Assembly (NCBI GenBank): GCA_964019335.1
Contig: OZ025685.1
Location: forward strand, 436,001-500,000
DNA: 64,000 bases
Direction: 5' to 3'
DNA from: Diplonema japonicum
Lineage: Eukaryota; Euglenozoa; Diplonemea; Diplonemida; Diplonemidae
The notes below the pieces were generated by a model that saw only the letters and a list, made by a program, of their open reading frames with translations, had not been told where the DNA came from and made no database searches. Positions 10,644 through 19,976 of this stretch are shown piece by piece. The stretch's first letter is position 1, and each line of letters starts with the position of its first letter. Position numbers and translations under genes: made by a program.

Positions 10644-11270
10644 ATGAGACGGGAATCGACCACAAGCCAGCAACAAGGCCGTATACAATTCTCCCCGGAA
10701 CTGCTTAAGAAGATCGAGAAGCTTCCGAAGCCGAACAGCATACGGCTGAAAATAATATCGATAGGAGACGAGGGCGTGGGCAAGAGCTGCCTCATCAAAC
10801 GGTTCTGCGAGGAGCAATTCGTGAAGGTATATGTGACTACTATAGGCGTAGATTTCGGTGTCAAACTTGCCCGGGTAGGAAGGGGCAAGACAACCGCAAA
10901 AGTAAATTTCTGGGACCTTTCCGGCAACCCCGAGTACTTCGAGATCCGGAACGAATTCTACGCCGACGCCGGTGGGATACTTTTTGTCTATGACGTGACC
11001 AAGCCCTCCACGTTCGCTAACCTAGAAACATGGTGGAACGAGGCGACTCAGTTTGGTGCAAAACCCGGTGTTCCAGTGGCAGTCTGTGGCAATAAACAAG
11101 ATCTGCTCGCTGCAAAGCCGACAGGTGCCGTGGTGCCGCCCGACCGAGCCAAGGCATGGTGTCAATCCCATGGTTTTAAATATTACGAAACATCGGCTTG
11201 CACGGCGCAGGGTGTGGACGAGATGTTCAGCCAGTTGTTCGACGGCGCCTACGCTTTCAGCACGCCGTGA
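10644..11270 (+). CDS. RJL-family (DNAJC27/Rbj-like) Rab-type GTPase without a J domain
   Basis: 208 residues. G-box motifs are G1 GDEGVGKSC (~41-49), switch I TTIGVDFG, a divergent G3 WDLSGNPEYF in place of DTAGQE, G4 NKQD (150-153) and G5 ETSAC. The stretch EIRNEFYADAGGILFVYDV and the DLSG/NPE form of switch II are typical of the RJL (Rbj) family, in which the catalytic Gln is absent and GTP hydrolysis is expected to be weak. As in that family there is no C-terminal prenylation Cys. Many RJL proteins carry a C-terminal DnaJ domain; this one ends right after the GTPase fold. RJL genes are mostly found in ciliated lineages. Plausible as a cytosolic signalling GTPase. Confidence 0.88.
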   Translation: MRRESTTSQQQGRIQFSPELLKKIEKLPKPNSIRLKIISIGDEGVGKSCLIKRFCEEQFVKVYVTTIGVDFGVKLARVGRGKTTAKVNFWDLSGNPEYFEIRNEFYADAGGILFVYDVTKPSTFANLETWWNEATQFGAKPGVPVAVCGNKQDLLAAKPTGAVVPPDRAKAWCQSHGFKYYETSACTAQGVDEMFSQLFDGAYAFSTP

Positions 11271-11390
11271 GATCCCCCCCCCCTTTAAATGTTTCATAAT
11301 TTTTTTTTTCTTTCTAGACGTAGTCTTTACCATGTACTGTTGGCACTCGATTCACCCATTCCCAAAAAAGAAGAAAAAAGAAGAAGAAGG

Positions 11391-11419
<29 letters not shown>

Positions 11420-11421
<2 letters not shown>

Positions 11422-12376
11422 GGCTGCCCACCGAAAAGTGGGCGCAAGCAGTAATAAAAAGCCCACCAACGGGGTGTGGTCAGCTGTCGCCATTCAAAAA
11501 CATTTCATGGAGGAGATGGGCATGAGCGGGGAAAGGAGGACGAGGGGGCGACGGAGCCTCGCGCAGAAAATAGGCGTTCTACCAGAAACGAAAAAGCTGG
11601 CAGAGGAAGAATGGGAACGGGTCGGAAAGGAGAGCGACAAGCAGCAGCGTTCGGAGGAACCATGCAGCATCTGCCACGAGCAGTACACGGACAAGGTGGA
11701 CCAGGTACTTCTCTCCTGCGGACATGTGTTTCACACAAAATGCATGCGAAACTTGGAACTTTTCGCACGGAGAACAGCAACAGCCGCACCCCCAGCATGC
11801 CCACTGTGCAGAACCGCCGATTACGAAAAGCGAAACTACGATGGAGGGAAACGAGTTTATCACCACAAGATGGCCACAAAGATACAAAAGGTGTGGAGGG
11901 GTTTCTCCACAAGAAGAGCGGTTTTAATGTGGAAGATGGAGACAGACCCCGTGTTCAGAGAGGAGATGCACTTCCAGCTTGTGAAGAGAATTTCCAACGA
12001 AGAGCTGTACCGTGCTGAGCAGCGTGCTAATGATTTAAACAGTTTCTTTGAAAAACTGGACAGGAAGCGCACCGCTGCAACCCTCCACACCATCACCCTC
12101 ACGGACTGGGAGACGGCCCGAAGAGACCTTCTGTCACGCGGAGTGGAGGACTGCATCATATGCATGAACCCCTTAGCTATCCCGGTCACCTCTGCTGCTA
12201 CCAACACCACCGATGTTTCTCTTGCTGCCCAGTCGGTTCTCTTGTCATGCTCGCACGCCTTCCACGCCCCTTGCCTTGCGTCGTTTGAGGAATTCGAGAG
12301 GTGCGGTTGCATCGAAGACAGGAAATGCCCGATTTGCCGAGCACCTTACATTACACAGCCTTTGTATGGTGAATAA
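11420..12376 (+). CDS. RNF32-like protein: RING-H2, IQ motif, RING-H2
   Basis: 318 residues, starting at the first ATG after an A-rich run. RING-H2 domain 1 (~82-132) shows CSICHE, LLSCGHVFHTKC and CPLCR. An IQ motif follows (ATKIQKVWRGFSTRRA, ~152-170). RING-H2 domain 2 (~244-312) shows CIICMN, LLSCSHAFHAPC and CPICR. Two RING-H2 domains separated by an IQ calmodulin-binding motif are the hallmark of RNF32, known from testis and widespread in flagellated protists. It is probably a ubiquitin ligase with calmodulin-type regulation. The neighbouring RJL GTPase gene also belongs to a cilium-associated family. Confidence 0.88.
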
Positions 12377-12505
12377 AGGTGAAGGATTTTTTTTTTTTTT
12401 TTTTTGTTCTGTAGTAATTTTTTTTTGTCCTAACCTTGTTTCTTCTTCTTCTTAGTGGTTTTTTTTAAAAAAAAAAGGGGGTGAAGGGAAAAAAAAAAAG
12501 AAGAA

Positions 12506-13471
12506 ATGGCCAAGAAAAAGAAATCCGGCAAAGGCCACCACCACAGAGGGCATCAAGAAGACAACGAGGACAGCAACACCGTCGGCATTTTGACGGTGTT
12601 GGCGGAGTGGCTGCGAAGGATGTGGGCGGCAATCGTTCAGATCCTCGGGCTGCAACAACGACCTGCCCCCACCACCCCCTCGCCCACACCGAGCACACGG
12701 CAACAAGCCACCGACGCCGCAGAAGAAAAAAACGACGACAAACTTGAAAACGAAGAAAGCCGTGGCGTGATACCATTCAAATTCAAGAAATTAAAAGAAC
12801 ACATGGGAGGGGTGTATCTTGTCAGACACGGGGAAAGGGAGGACCACACCAACCAAGGGTGGAAAGGAAGATACAAAGCAGACCCACCTCTATCAAAAAG
12901 AGGGCTCAGGCAAGCCGAAGATACAGGGTCTTTCCTAACAGACAGCGAACCGAGACCAGTGGTGATCTTCTGCTCACCGTTTCTCCGCACGCTGCAGACA
13001 GCCGGGGAGATCGCAAGGTCGATGAAGGTTCCGATATGTGTGGAACCGGGGCTGTCTGAGTTTTTGAGCGCCAGGACGTTTAAAGCAGAACCGAAGCTGA
13101 ACCCGTCCAGCATGGAAGGACTGCCCATTGACAGTTCATACACACCCCTCCTCAGCAACCTCCCCTCCTTCCCTGAAAAGGAACATCAAGCCGCGCAGCG
13201 TTTCCTTTCCACCGTGACCGCCTTGGCAGATCTTAACCCAACAGCCTCCATCATCTGCGTGACGCATCGGTTTGGTGCTGCGTCTCTGATCGATTCCTGC
13301 CTATCCCGGATACGATCTGCGACAGTACGCCCCGTGGGGTACTGCTCCGTGACTTGTCTTGTCAGAAAAGGTCCCACTAGGAACAAAGCGGAGAAGGGCT
13401 GGGGCTACCAAGGCGAGATCGCCGGGGTCAGCCACCTGGTCGAGTCGTCATCGATGTACTTCAAACGATGA
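12506..13471 (+). CDS. Histidine phosphatase (phosphoglycerate-mutase-like) superfamily protein
   Basis: 321 residues. The first ~100 are basic and disordered (a Lys/His start, then acidic NDDKLENEE), with a possible amphipathic helix LTVLAEWLRRMWAAIVQIL. The catalytic domain starts with GVYLVRHGERED (~103-114), the RHG motif whose His is phosphorylated. It continues with FCSPFLRTLQTA (~153, second Arg), EPGLSEFL, and VTHRFGAAS (~251, second His). This is the UBASH3/TFIIIC-tau55-like branch of branched-chain phosphatases rather than glycolytic dPGM, judging from the HRFG block and the spacing. The substrate cannot be inferred; phosphoprotein or small-molecule phosphatase are both possible. 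Confidence 0.85.
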   Translation: MAKKKKSGKGHHHRGHQEDNEDSNTVGILTVLAEWLRRMWAAIVQILGLQQRPAPTTPSPTPSTRQQATDAAEEKNDDKLENEESRGVIPFKFKKLKEHMGGVYLVRHGEREDHTNQGWKGRYKADPPLSKRGLRQAEDTGSFLTDSEPRPVVIFCSPFLRTLQTAGEIARSMKVPICVEPGLSEFLSARTFKAEPKLNPSSMEGLPIDSSYTPLLSNLPSFPEKEHQAAQRFLSTVTALADLNPTASIICVTHRFGAASLIDSCLSRIRSATVRPVGYCSVTCLVRKGPTRNKAEKGWGYQGEIAGVSHLVESSSMYFKR

Positions 13472-13623
13472 TTTTTTTTTTTTTAATATATTTTGCATGA
13501 ACAAGAAAAACAATATATCGATGATGAATTGTTAGTGCTAAAAAAAGAGTAGTGGTAGCATTTGTCGGGGCTTATCCTTTTTACCGGTTAACCCCGGCTG
13601 TGCACAAAACAACAATCAACAGA

Positions 13624-13677
<54 letters not shown>

Positions 13678-13754
13678 CCCGCAATCCCACAAAAAAAAAA
13701 AAAAAAAAAAAAAAAGGGGTAAGGGGGAAAACACACAAAAAAAAAAAAAAAAAA
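13472..13754. other. Intergenic region with dispersed-repeat copy and long T/A runs
   Basis: Holds a degenerate copy of a dispersed repeat (13513-13630, see repeat entry), a T run of about 50 (13626-13677), and A runs that end directly at the next ATG (13755). Confidence 0.6.
13513..13630 (+). repeat. Dispersed repeat family, copy at 13.5 kb
   Basis: AATATATCGATGATGAATTG then TTAGTGCTAAAAAA, GTAGCATTTG, and GGCTGTGCACAAAACAAC with ACTCTTTTTTT. The first part matches 62229-62260. The last part matches 54634-54672 (GCATAAACAAACAATAATCA, then CTCTTTTTTT). Confidence 0.55.
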
Positions 13755-14804
13755 ATGGCGGATGAAACCCCTACCCGGTTTTTCATAGTGGGCGACATCG
13801 GGCACCCCGGCGTGCATCGTGCCAGGGTGGCGAAGGCGATGGGGGCGATGATACCGGCTTTAAATCCGTTGTTCGTGCTCACAACGGGCGACAACATCTA
13901 CGGGGAGCCGACCGACAATACCTTCGAAGACTTGAAAACCGAAATGTTGGATGAGGTCCCACTTCCGTGGTACGTCACACTGGGGAACCACGACGTTGGG
14001 TCAAAGGAGTTCGCGTGGCACATGCGAGACTACAACAGCCCGGAACACAAATGGGAATGGTACTGCCCGTCCCCATGCTACCACCTCAACACGGCGTACC
14101 GAACCACCAAGGGCCCGGAGCTCCCTACATACCTCGATATCCTAGTTGTAAACACCAACAAGTACAACACACATGCTAAGGCAGGCGGTGTCTCAATGGG
14201 CCTCCGATGGTGGGGCGATCAAAAGAAATTCGTTAGAAACCACATGAACACCTCCCGAGCAACATGGAAAATCGTGGTAGGCCACCACCCCATCGAGTAC
14301 ATCCCTCAAGGTGTGTTAGAACACAGGATACCCGGGATCCGTTACATTCCAACCACATTCATGAAAGGCGGGTTGAAGAGCAGGGCGAAGGGGACCTCAA
14401 TGAGGGATGCTATCGTTGACACATCAAATTTGTACATTTGCGGGCATCAGCATTTGACAGCGCACTTTGTGAAGGAAGAGGGGAAGTGTGAGTTTAGCCT
14501 TATCGGCAACTCATCTAAGGTGGAGGACACAGTTACGCTGAGCGGCGACGAACGAGCTAGCGATACCTCATCATCTTCGTCTGATGGGGACGGGTTCAAA
14601 AGCAAACTGAAATCCAAGTTTCTCTCGAAGTTTGCAGCCAAGACCGACGAAGACAAGTATGCTTCCTTCTGGCACAGCAATGACACTGTGGGCTTCGCGG
14701 TGGCGGAGGCATCTTATTCCTACCTGCACCTTACTTATTACTCCGTAGACCACAATGGGAACGTAAGGGAAACCAATAGACAGTCCATTACCAGACCGAA
14801 GTAA
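13755..14804 (+). CDS. ACP5-like metallophosphatase, no signal peptide
   Basis: 349 residues; the ATG follows an A run with no spacer. Metallophosphatase blocks are all visible: GDIGHPG (~13), GDNIYGEP (~45), GNHDVG (~77), VVGHHPIEY (~174) and CGHQHL (~229). The Tyr in GDNIY and the overall order match the purple acid phosphatase group, like the gene at 1506, but there is no signal peptide, so a cytosolic enzyme is predicted. A Ser/Asp-rich insert (SDTSSSSSDGDG, ~270) precedes the last strands. The pair may have arisen by duplication followed by loss or gain of the targeting sequence, though divergence is high. Confidence 0.9.
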   Translation: MADETPTRFFIVGDIGHPGVHRARVAKAMGAMIPALNPLFVLTTGDNIYGEPTDNTFEDLKTEMLDEVPLPWYVTLGNHDVGSKEFAWHMRDYNSPEHKWEWYCPSPCYHLNTAYRTTKGPELPTYLDILVVNTNKYNTHAKAGGVSMGLRWWGDQKKFVRNHMNTSRATWKIVVGHHPIEYIPQGVLEHRIPGIRYIPTTFMKGGLKSRAKGTSMRDAIVDTSNLYICGHQHLTAHFVKEEGKCEFSLIGNSSKVEDTVTLSGDERASDTSSSSSDGDGFKSKLKSKFLSKFAAKTDEDKYASFWHSNDTVGFAVAEASYSYLHLTYYSVDHNGNVRETNRQSITRPK

Positions 14805-15263
14805 AGGCTTTTACAACAAAAGAAAAGAGAAAAAAAAAGATTTTTTTTTGTTTAAGACACGTCGAAGACTCGTTCTTGCAAGAAAATAAAAAAATAAAAA
14901 TAAAGGGGGGGGTGAAGAATAACGTGCGGAAAATTCCTTGTTCTATAAAGATTTTTTTTCTTCTTTCCCCCCCCCCTTTTTTTTTAGTTCCCTCCCTCTT
15001 TGGTCGGGGTGTGTGGGGGGTTTTTTTTTTTATTCTTCGTTCTTGCTTCGACATTTCAAGATGGCAAGGCAATGTCCTTTTTTTTTTTTTCCAATTGTGG
15101 TCACTGTCCTCCACTTATGGAACAACCGTAATAGCTGCCAAAGGTGCCGACAAACAACACCTTGCATATGCCTGTCGTTAAAGATTTGTTTAAAAATCAA
15201 ACACAGGGAGCGGTATTTTTCCCGTAATACAAAAAAGAAAAAAAAAAAGAAACGTAAAAAAGA
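14805..15263. other. Intergenic region with inverted copy of a dispersed repeat
   Basis: Short T, C, G and A runs. The segment 14851-14905, read on the minus strand, matches 54805-54855 (TTGCAAGAACGAGTCTT and GTCCTAAAC-like blocks), so it is a minus-oriented member of the dispersed repeat family. Confidence 0.55.
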
Positions 15264-16946
15264 ATGTTCTGCAGATTGGTTGTCTTGTGCTTCTGTGCAG
15301 CGGGGACACTAGCGACGCTGCCAATGGTGCCACTCCAGCCTGCGAAGGAAGACGTATCCGTGGCTGCAAGGACCAAGCTGGTTGAGCAGATCAACATGCG
15401 ACGTGCCCAGCATGGGACGTGCTCCGACGTGAAGTGGGATGCTGCGCTGGCAGCACAGGTCAAGGACACAGTGGAGGATAACATGAAGTGCACACCTACA
15501 CCCGACACTTTTGGAATCACCACCTACTCGACATGGGTGACCACCTTCCAGACCACCCCCGTTCCTGTGTGGAATCCCACTATTGCCGTCAATGAGTGGT
15601 TTTTTTCCTCCGGTTTCTTGAACAGCAATCTCTTCTGGAACACAGTCACAAAGGTCGGCTGTGCGCAGTGCCGTGACGGCATCGTCAACAATGGGCACAT
15701 GGTCTACGTGACCTGCCGCTTCACTGAGGTCACTGGCACCGATATCGCCTTCAACACGGACCCTCAAAACGCCGTCTGCGACAGGTGTGCAGCTGTCACT
15801 TGTCCCCCTGTCGACCCTACCCAGTGCATCCAGAGCCAAACCTGCGACTCTTCCACAGGGAGCTGCTTCCCCACACTGAAGCCCGACAACACTCCTTGTG
15901 ACGATGGTGACGCAATCACTCAATTCGACTCGTGCACGAATGGTGTGTGCACTGGCTTTGACCTGTGTGCGGGAGTAACCTGCCAATCCCCCCCGGGTCA
16001 GTGCTTCGCTGCCGCGACTTGCGATCACAGCACTGGCATCTGCCCTGCCAACCCCACCAAGCCCGACAACACTCCTTGTGACGATGGTGACGCAAGCACA
16101 GACTTCGACTTGTGCACGAATGGTGTGTGCGCTGGCTTTGACCTGTGTGCGGGAATAACCTGCCAGCCTTTGGACGAATGCCACGTGGTTGGGGCCTGTG
16201 TTGGGGGTGTTTGCACCAACCCATCGAAGCCCGACAAGACACCATGCAGGGGTGGGGCGGGAGAGTGCATGGGAGGGAAGTGCCTGGACGTAAGTGTCTG
16301 CAGGGCAACCCCCGCGTCTGCAAAGCACGGAGGCACGGCTCTGGTTGGAAGCCCCATTGCGGCAGCTGACCTGACAGCAGCACACACGGAGCCTCTGGAC
16401 AAGGGGTACCTGCAGGACTTCTCACAGGTGGCAATGTCGGGTGTGGAGGACGGGCTAGTGTACAGGCTTCCGGGGGACAGCTTGGACGAGGAGCTCGTGT
16501 TCAAGTGCCCTGTGGGGTGCGGAGGGCAGTGCGAGGTGTATGTGGTGGGGTACCACTGCCCGGCATGCCAGTTGTCGATGAAGCACGGAGTGGTGAAGAC
16601 AGCACAGGAGGCCGGGTGGGAGGTGGCACCGTGTGCACCTGAGCTGCACGTGGATGGGAAGAAGCAACCTATGGTGTCGATGCGGAGGGTGATTGCGGCT
16701 GGGGGGAGTGCGTCCTTCCCGTCGGCAGGGGGCGTGAGCGGGCTCGCTCTGTCATTTACCAGGAAGGCTTCGAAGGCCGTACCTGACTGTGCAGCGCAAG
16801 ACAGCACCTCGTGCGACGGGGTCGTTGGGTGCAAGCTCCACAACCAGGAGTGCCGCACAGAAGGGTGGTGTCCCAGGAGGTTCTCCAAAGGACCCTTTGT
16901 ACCCCGCACTGGGCCCGGCTGCTCCTCATGGTGTTTGAGTGCTTGA
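15264..16946 (+). CDS. Secreted CAP/SCP-domain protein with Cys-rich repeats (copy 1)
   Basis: 560 residues with a signal peptide (MFCRLVVLCFCAAGTLA). The CAP domain (~30-170) has VEQINMRRAQHG near its start, an NEWFF helix and VTKVGCAQC near its end. The usual active-cleft His residues are not obvious. Next come Cys-rich repeats (~175-345) built on KPDNTPCDDGDA, then CTNGVC and GFDLCAG; one repeat unit is duplicated inside the gene (15882-15990 and 16062-16170). The last ~215 residues form a Cys-rich domain of unknown type. From ~16050 to just past the stop the DNA is almost identical to copy 2 at 18428, while the CAP domains differ strongly. Likely an extracellular or surface protein. Confidence 0.88.
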   Translation: MFCRLVVLCFCAAGTLATLPMVPLQPAKEDVSVAARTKLVEQINMRRAQHGTCSDVKWDAALAAQVKDTVEDNMKCTPTPDTFGITTYSTWVTTFQTTPVPVWNPTIAVNEWFFSSGFLNSNLFWNTVTKVGCAQCRDGIVNNGHMVYVTCRFTEVTGTDIAFNTDPQNAVCDRCAAVTCPPVDPTQCIQSQTCDSSTGSCFPTLKPDNTPCDDGDAITQFDSCTNGVCTGFDLCAGVTCQSPPGQCFAAATCDHSTGICPANPTKPDNTPCDDGDASTDFDLCTNGVCAGFDLCAGITCQPLDECHVVGACVGGVCTNPSKPDKTPCRGGAGECMGGKCLDVSVCRATPASAKHGGTALVGSPIAAADLTAAHTEPLDKGYLQDFSQVAMSGVEDGLVYRLPGDSLDEELVFKCPVGCGGQCEVYVVGYHCPACQLSMKHGVVKTAQEAGWEVAPCAPELHVDGKKQPMVSMRRVIAAGGSASFPSAGGVSGLALSFTRKASKAVPDCAAQDSTSCDGVVGCKLHNQECRTEGWCPRRFSKGPFVPRTGPGCSSWCLSA

Positions 16947-16965
16947 ACAAAGCCGTGAGGAAAAT
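16050..16965 (+). repeat. Near-identical 0.9-kb duplication, copy 1
   Basis: Matches 19049-19976. The offset is 2999 bases before and 3011 bases after a 12-base difference (DVSVC versus DVGGQGGGC). Apart from that I see only about three substitutions within the coding part. Similarity fades within ~20 bases after the stop codon, in non-coding DNA. Confidence 0.92.
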
Positions 16966-17580
16966 GAGACGAAACGAAAAAAAAAACAAATTAACTGCAC
17001 AATTCTTAATTAGATCTACAAATCAAAACTCCCACTGCCTTTGGAGAGTTATGTATTCAACAACAAACGGGACTGGACTCTTTTCTTTTCCCCTTTTTTT
17101 TTTTCTTTTCTTCTCTCTTTTTTTTTCTTCTCTTCATTTCTAAAGAAGTCATCTGGAAAAAAAAAAAAAAGAAACGAAAAAGAAAGCGAAGAAGAAATAT
17201 AAATAGAAGGTACATTTATAGGGAGAAAAAAAGAGTACTTTCTGTGCGAGGAAGTGTTTGCGCACTCTTCTGTACTTGGTCCCCCCCCCCCCCTTCTTTT
17301 CCCCCAATCTTGTTCAATTCATTCTGTTCTAAAAAAAGAAGGAAAGGTACACCTGACGTGTATATTTTCTCTTCTTTTTTTTGGTGGGGGTCCACCTTTC
17401 CCCTCTCGCAGCTTAATTTTATTTTAAGTAAACTATACCCTGATTCCTCCCCCCCCCCCCCCCCCTTTCAAGCCGAGTGTGTTCCACAACTGACTTACAT
17501 CTAGCTGTTTGACACCCTTTTAAGCACGTGGACAACGGTCAGAAATCTTATTACTCGGATTAAATTTATATATTTTTAGG

Positions 17581-17613
<33 letters not shown>

Positions 17614-18427
17614 AGCAACTATAAGAGCAAACAAAGAGGAAACCCCGTGCTCCCCCCCCCCCCTTTATAAATGTCTCTTTTTATTTTATAGGCGATCCTG
17701 TCACATACTGCAGGTTCCCTTCAACGACTCCTTTTTTTTTTTTGAAATGTTGGCAGTGTTACAAATAAAGCCTCTTTATTCCGTAATGCACTGGCGAGGA
17801 AATAACTTCACTTATTATTTTATTTTATTGTTATTAATTTTTTTTATTGTTAGAAGAAAAAAAAAAAAAAAAAAAAAAAAAAGCACAAGGCCATCTGTTA
17901 TTTATTTAAAAAAATTGTTTGCCTTAGGGGATTACCTCTCAGCATAGTTCAATTCCTATTTTTTTTTTTCTCCTATGTAATGCTTTTTTTTTTTTATATT
18001 TTCTTTTTTCTTTTGGGAGAAGTATACTTTTCGTTCCCCAAAGAAACAAAAAAAAAGAAATTTTCACTTACCGCAGTTCTTAAAATTCGTGTTAAATACT
18101 CGGTAAGAATCCAAAAAAAAAAAAAGAAAATGGCTCTGAAGTATCAACTGCAGAGTGATACATAAGGGTTTTCGGTCCGGTCGGGAAACCCCGTCACAAT
18201 CTCCCTCTGCATATCCTTTCATCCCCCCCCCCCCCCCCCCCTCTCCTACTTATACTGATGGGAAGTTTGCTAAAATTCTTCCCTCTCTCCTCCCCGTCCC
18301 TCCCATAGACCCATTTATTATCTCCCACTCTTGTTTTTTTTTTTTTTTTTTTTTTTAAATTATTATTTCCTGTTTTTATTTCAAAACCTCAAAAAAAAAA
18401 AAAAAAGATCTAAATTGCAAACTCACC
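16947..18427. other. Intergenic region between the two CAP genes
   Basis: About 1.5 kb of homopolymer-rich DNA (A31 at ~17581-17611, C runs near 17281, 17449 and 18226, T runs). It includes the 40-bp rRNA-like motif at 17691-17730. It has no similarity to the region downstream of copy 2, so the CAP duplication does not include intergenic DNA. No gene seen. Confidence 0.6.
17691..17730. repeat. 40-bp motif resembling antisense of the SSU rRNA 3' end, copy 1
   Basis: GATCCTGTCACAT, then CTGCAGGTTCCCTTCAA. The copy at 28091-28129 differs by one indel and a few bases. Read on the minus strand, GAACCTGCAG and GGATC correspond to conserved blocks at the 3' end of eukaryotic 18S rRNA, with extra bases between them. 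Confidence 0.6.
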
Positions 18428-19957
18428 ATGTCGCTCAGTCAGCTGAGGTGTGTGGCGATCGCTTCTATAATAGGCTTCTGTGCAGGTTTTGAAACTTACG
18501 TCCTGACACCTGCGGACAAGCAAGCCGTTGTGGACGAGCACAACAGAGTGAGGGCGATGTACGGGGCGTGCCCTCTTGAATGGGATGACAGTCTCGCACT
18601 TGCGGCTTCTCAAGACCGCAAATTGTCAATGTGCACGACTGGCACACCAGTGAGGGGGGAAAGCTTCCTGGAACACCTCTTCGCATTCAAGCAGCCCGTG
18701 TCCATGTTGGAGGTCGTGCAGGAGTGGACCGCTAAGATGAGCCAGTACGACAGCCTCGCGCACCCCCTCACGACCGAGGTCAAGGCGGTTCGTGAGTTCA
18801 CTCAAATTATATGGAAGCCCACCCTCCGTGTGGGGTGCGCCATCTGCTCCCACGATCTCAACACGATCGGGATCTTCAGCTACACTTCGTGCAGGTACTC
18901 AGAGGCAGGCAACATCGACAACGCCTTCGCCACGCTAATCGGAAACAAAGGCGACACCTGCGACAAGTGCAAAGGCGTCACCTGTGCTGCTCCTACCGGT
19001 CCTTGTTTTGCACAAGGAGTCTGCGATCCAAACACTGGAATGTGTTCCAACCCCACCAAGCCCGACAACACTCCTTGTGACGATGGTGACGCAAGCACAG
19101 ACTTCGACTTGTGCACGAATGGTGTGTGCGCTGGCTTTGACCTGTGTGCGGGAATAACCTGCCAGCCTTTGGACGAATGCCACGTGGTTGGGGCCTGTGT
19201 TGGGGGTGTTTGCACCAACCCATCGAAGCCCGACAAGACACCATGCAGGGGTGGGGCGGGAGAGTGCATGGGAGGGAAGTGCCTGGACGTAGGTGGACAG
19301 GGTGGGGGCTGCAGGGCAACCCCCGCGTCTGCAAAGCACGGAGGCATGGCTCTGGCTGGAAGCCCCATTGCGGCAGCTGACCTGACAGCAGCACACACGG
19401 AGCCTCTGGACAAGGGGTACCTGCAGGACTTCTCACAGGTGGCAATGTCGGGTGTGGAGGACGGGCTAGTGTACAGGCTTCCGGGGGACAGCTTGGACGA
19501 GGAGCTCGTGTTCAAGTGCCCTGTGGGGTGCGGAGGGCAGTGCGAGGTGTATGTGGTGGGGTACCACTGCCCGGCATGCCAGTTGTCGATGAAGCACGGA
19601 GTGGTGAAGACAGCACAGGAGGCCGGGTGGGAGGTGGCACCGTGTGCACCTGAGCTGCACGTGGATGGGAAGAAGCAACCTATGGTGTCGATGCGGAGGG
19701 TGATTGCGGCTGGGGAGAGTGCGTCCTTCCCGTCGGCAGGGGGCGTGAGCGGGCTCGCTCTGTCATTTACCAGGAAGGCTTCGAAGGCCGTACCTGACTG
19801 TGCAGCGCAAGACAGCACCTCGTGCGACGGGGTCGTTGGGTGCAAGCTCCACAACCAGGAGTGCCGCACAGAAGGGTGGTGTCCCAGGAGGTTCTCCAAA
19901 GGACCCTTTGTACCCCGCACTGGGCCCGGCTGCTCCTCATGGTGTTTGAGTGCTTGA
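18428..19957 (+). CDS. Secreted CAP/SCP-domain protein with Cys-rich repeats (copy 2)
   Basis: 509 residues with a signal peptide (MSLSQLRCVAIASIIGFCAG). Its CAP domain (~25-180) is more canonical than copy 1: VDEHNRVRAMYGACPLEWD, LALAASQD, the CAP2-like FTQIIWKPTLRVGC and a final FSYTSCRY. One KPDNTPCDDGDA repeat unit and the Cys-rich C-terminal domain follow, nearly identical in DNA to copy 1 from 19049 onward. CAP proteins are typically secreted, Cys-stabilised and involved in sterol binding, proteolysis inhibition or interaction with other cells; which applies here cannot be told. The shared half and divergent CAP half suggest gene conversion or a recent partial duplication. Confidence 0.9.
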   Translation: MSLSQLRCVAIASIIGFCAGFETYVLTPADKQAVVDEHNRVRAMYGACPLEWDDSLALAASQDRKLSMCTTGTPVRGESFLEHLFAFKQPVSMLEVVQEWTAKMSQYDSLAHPLTTEVKAVREFTQIIWKPTLRVGCAICSHDLNTIGIFSYTSCRYSEAGNIDNAFATLIGNKGDTCDKCKGVTCAAPTGPCFAQGVCDPNTGMCSNPTKPDNTPCDDGDASTDFDLCTNGVCAGFDLCAGITCQPLDECHVVGACVGGVCTNPSKPDKTPCRGGAGECMGGKCLDVGGQGGGCRATPASAKHGGMALAGSPIAAADLTAAHTEPLDKGYLQDFSQVAMSGVEDGLVYRLPGDSLDEELVFKCPVGCGGQCEVYVVGYHCPACQLSMKHGVVKTAQEAGWEVAPCAPELHVDGKKQPMVSMRRVIAAGESASFPSAGGVSGLALSFTRKASKAVPDCAAQDSTSCDGVVGCKLHNQECRTEGWCPRRFSKGPFVPRTGPGCSSWCLSA

Positions 19958-19976
19958 GCAAAGCTGAGGAGGTGAA
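19049..19976 (+). repeat. Near-identical 0.9-kb duplication, copy 2
   Basis: Partner of 16050-16965. It carries a 12-base longer GGQGGG-encoding segment around 19290-19310. Confidence 0.92.

Noticed and set aside
18880..19920. 346-codon minus-strand open frame
   Set aside because: It is the antisense shadow of the CAP gene; a matching frame occurs opposite the same repeated DNA in the other copy, and it has no domain or signal of its own.
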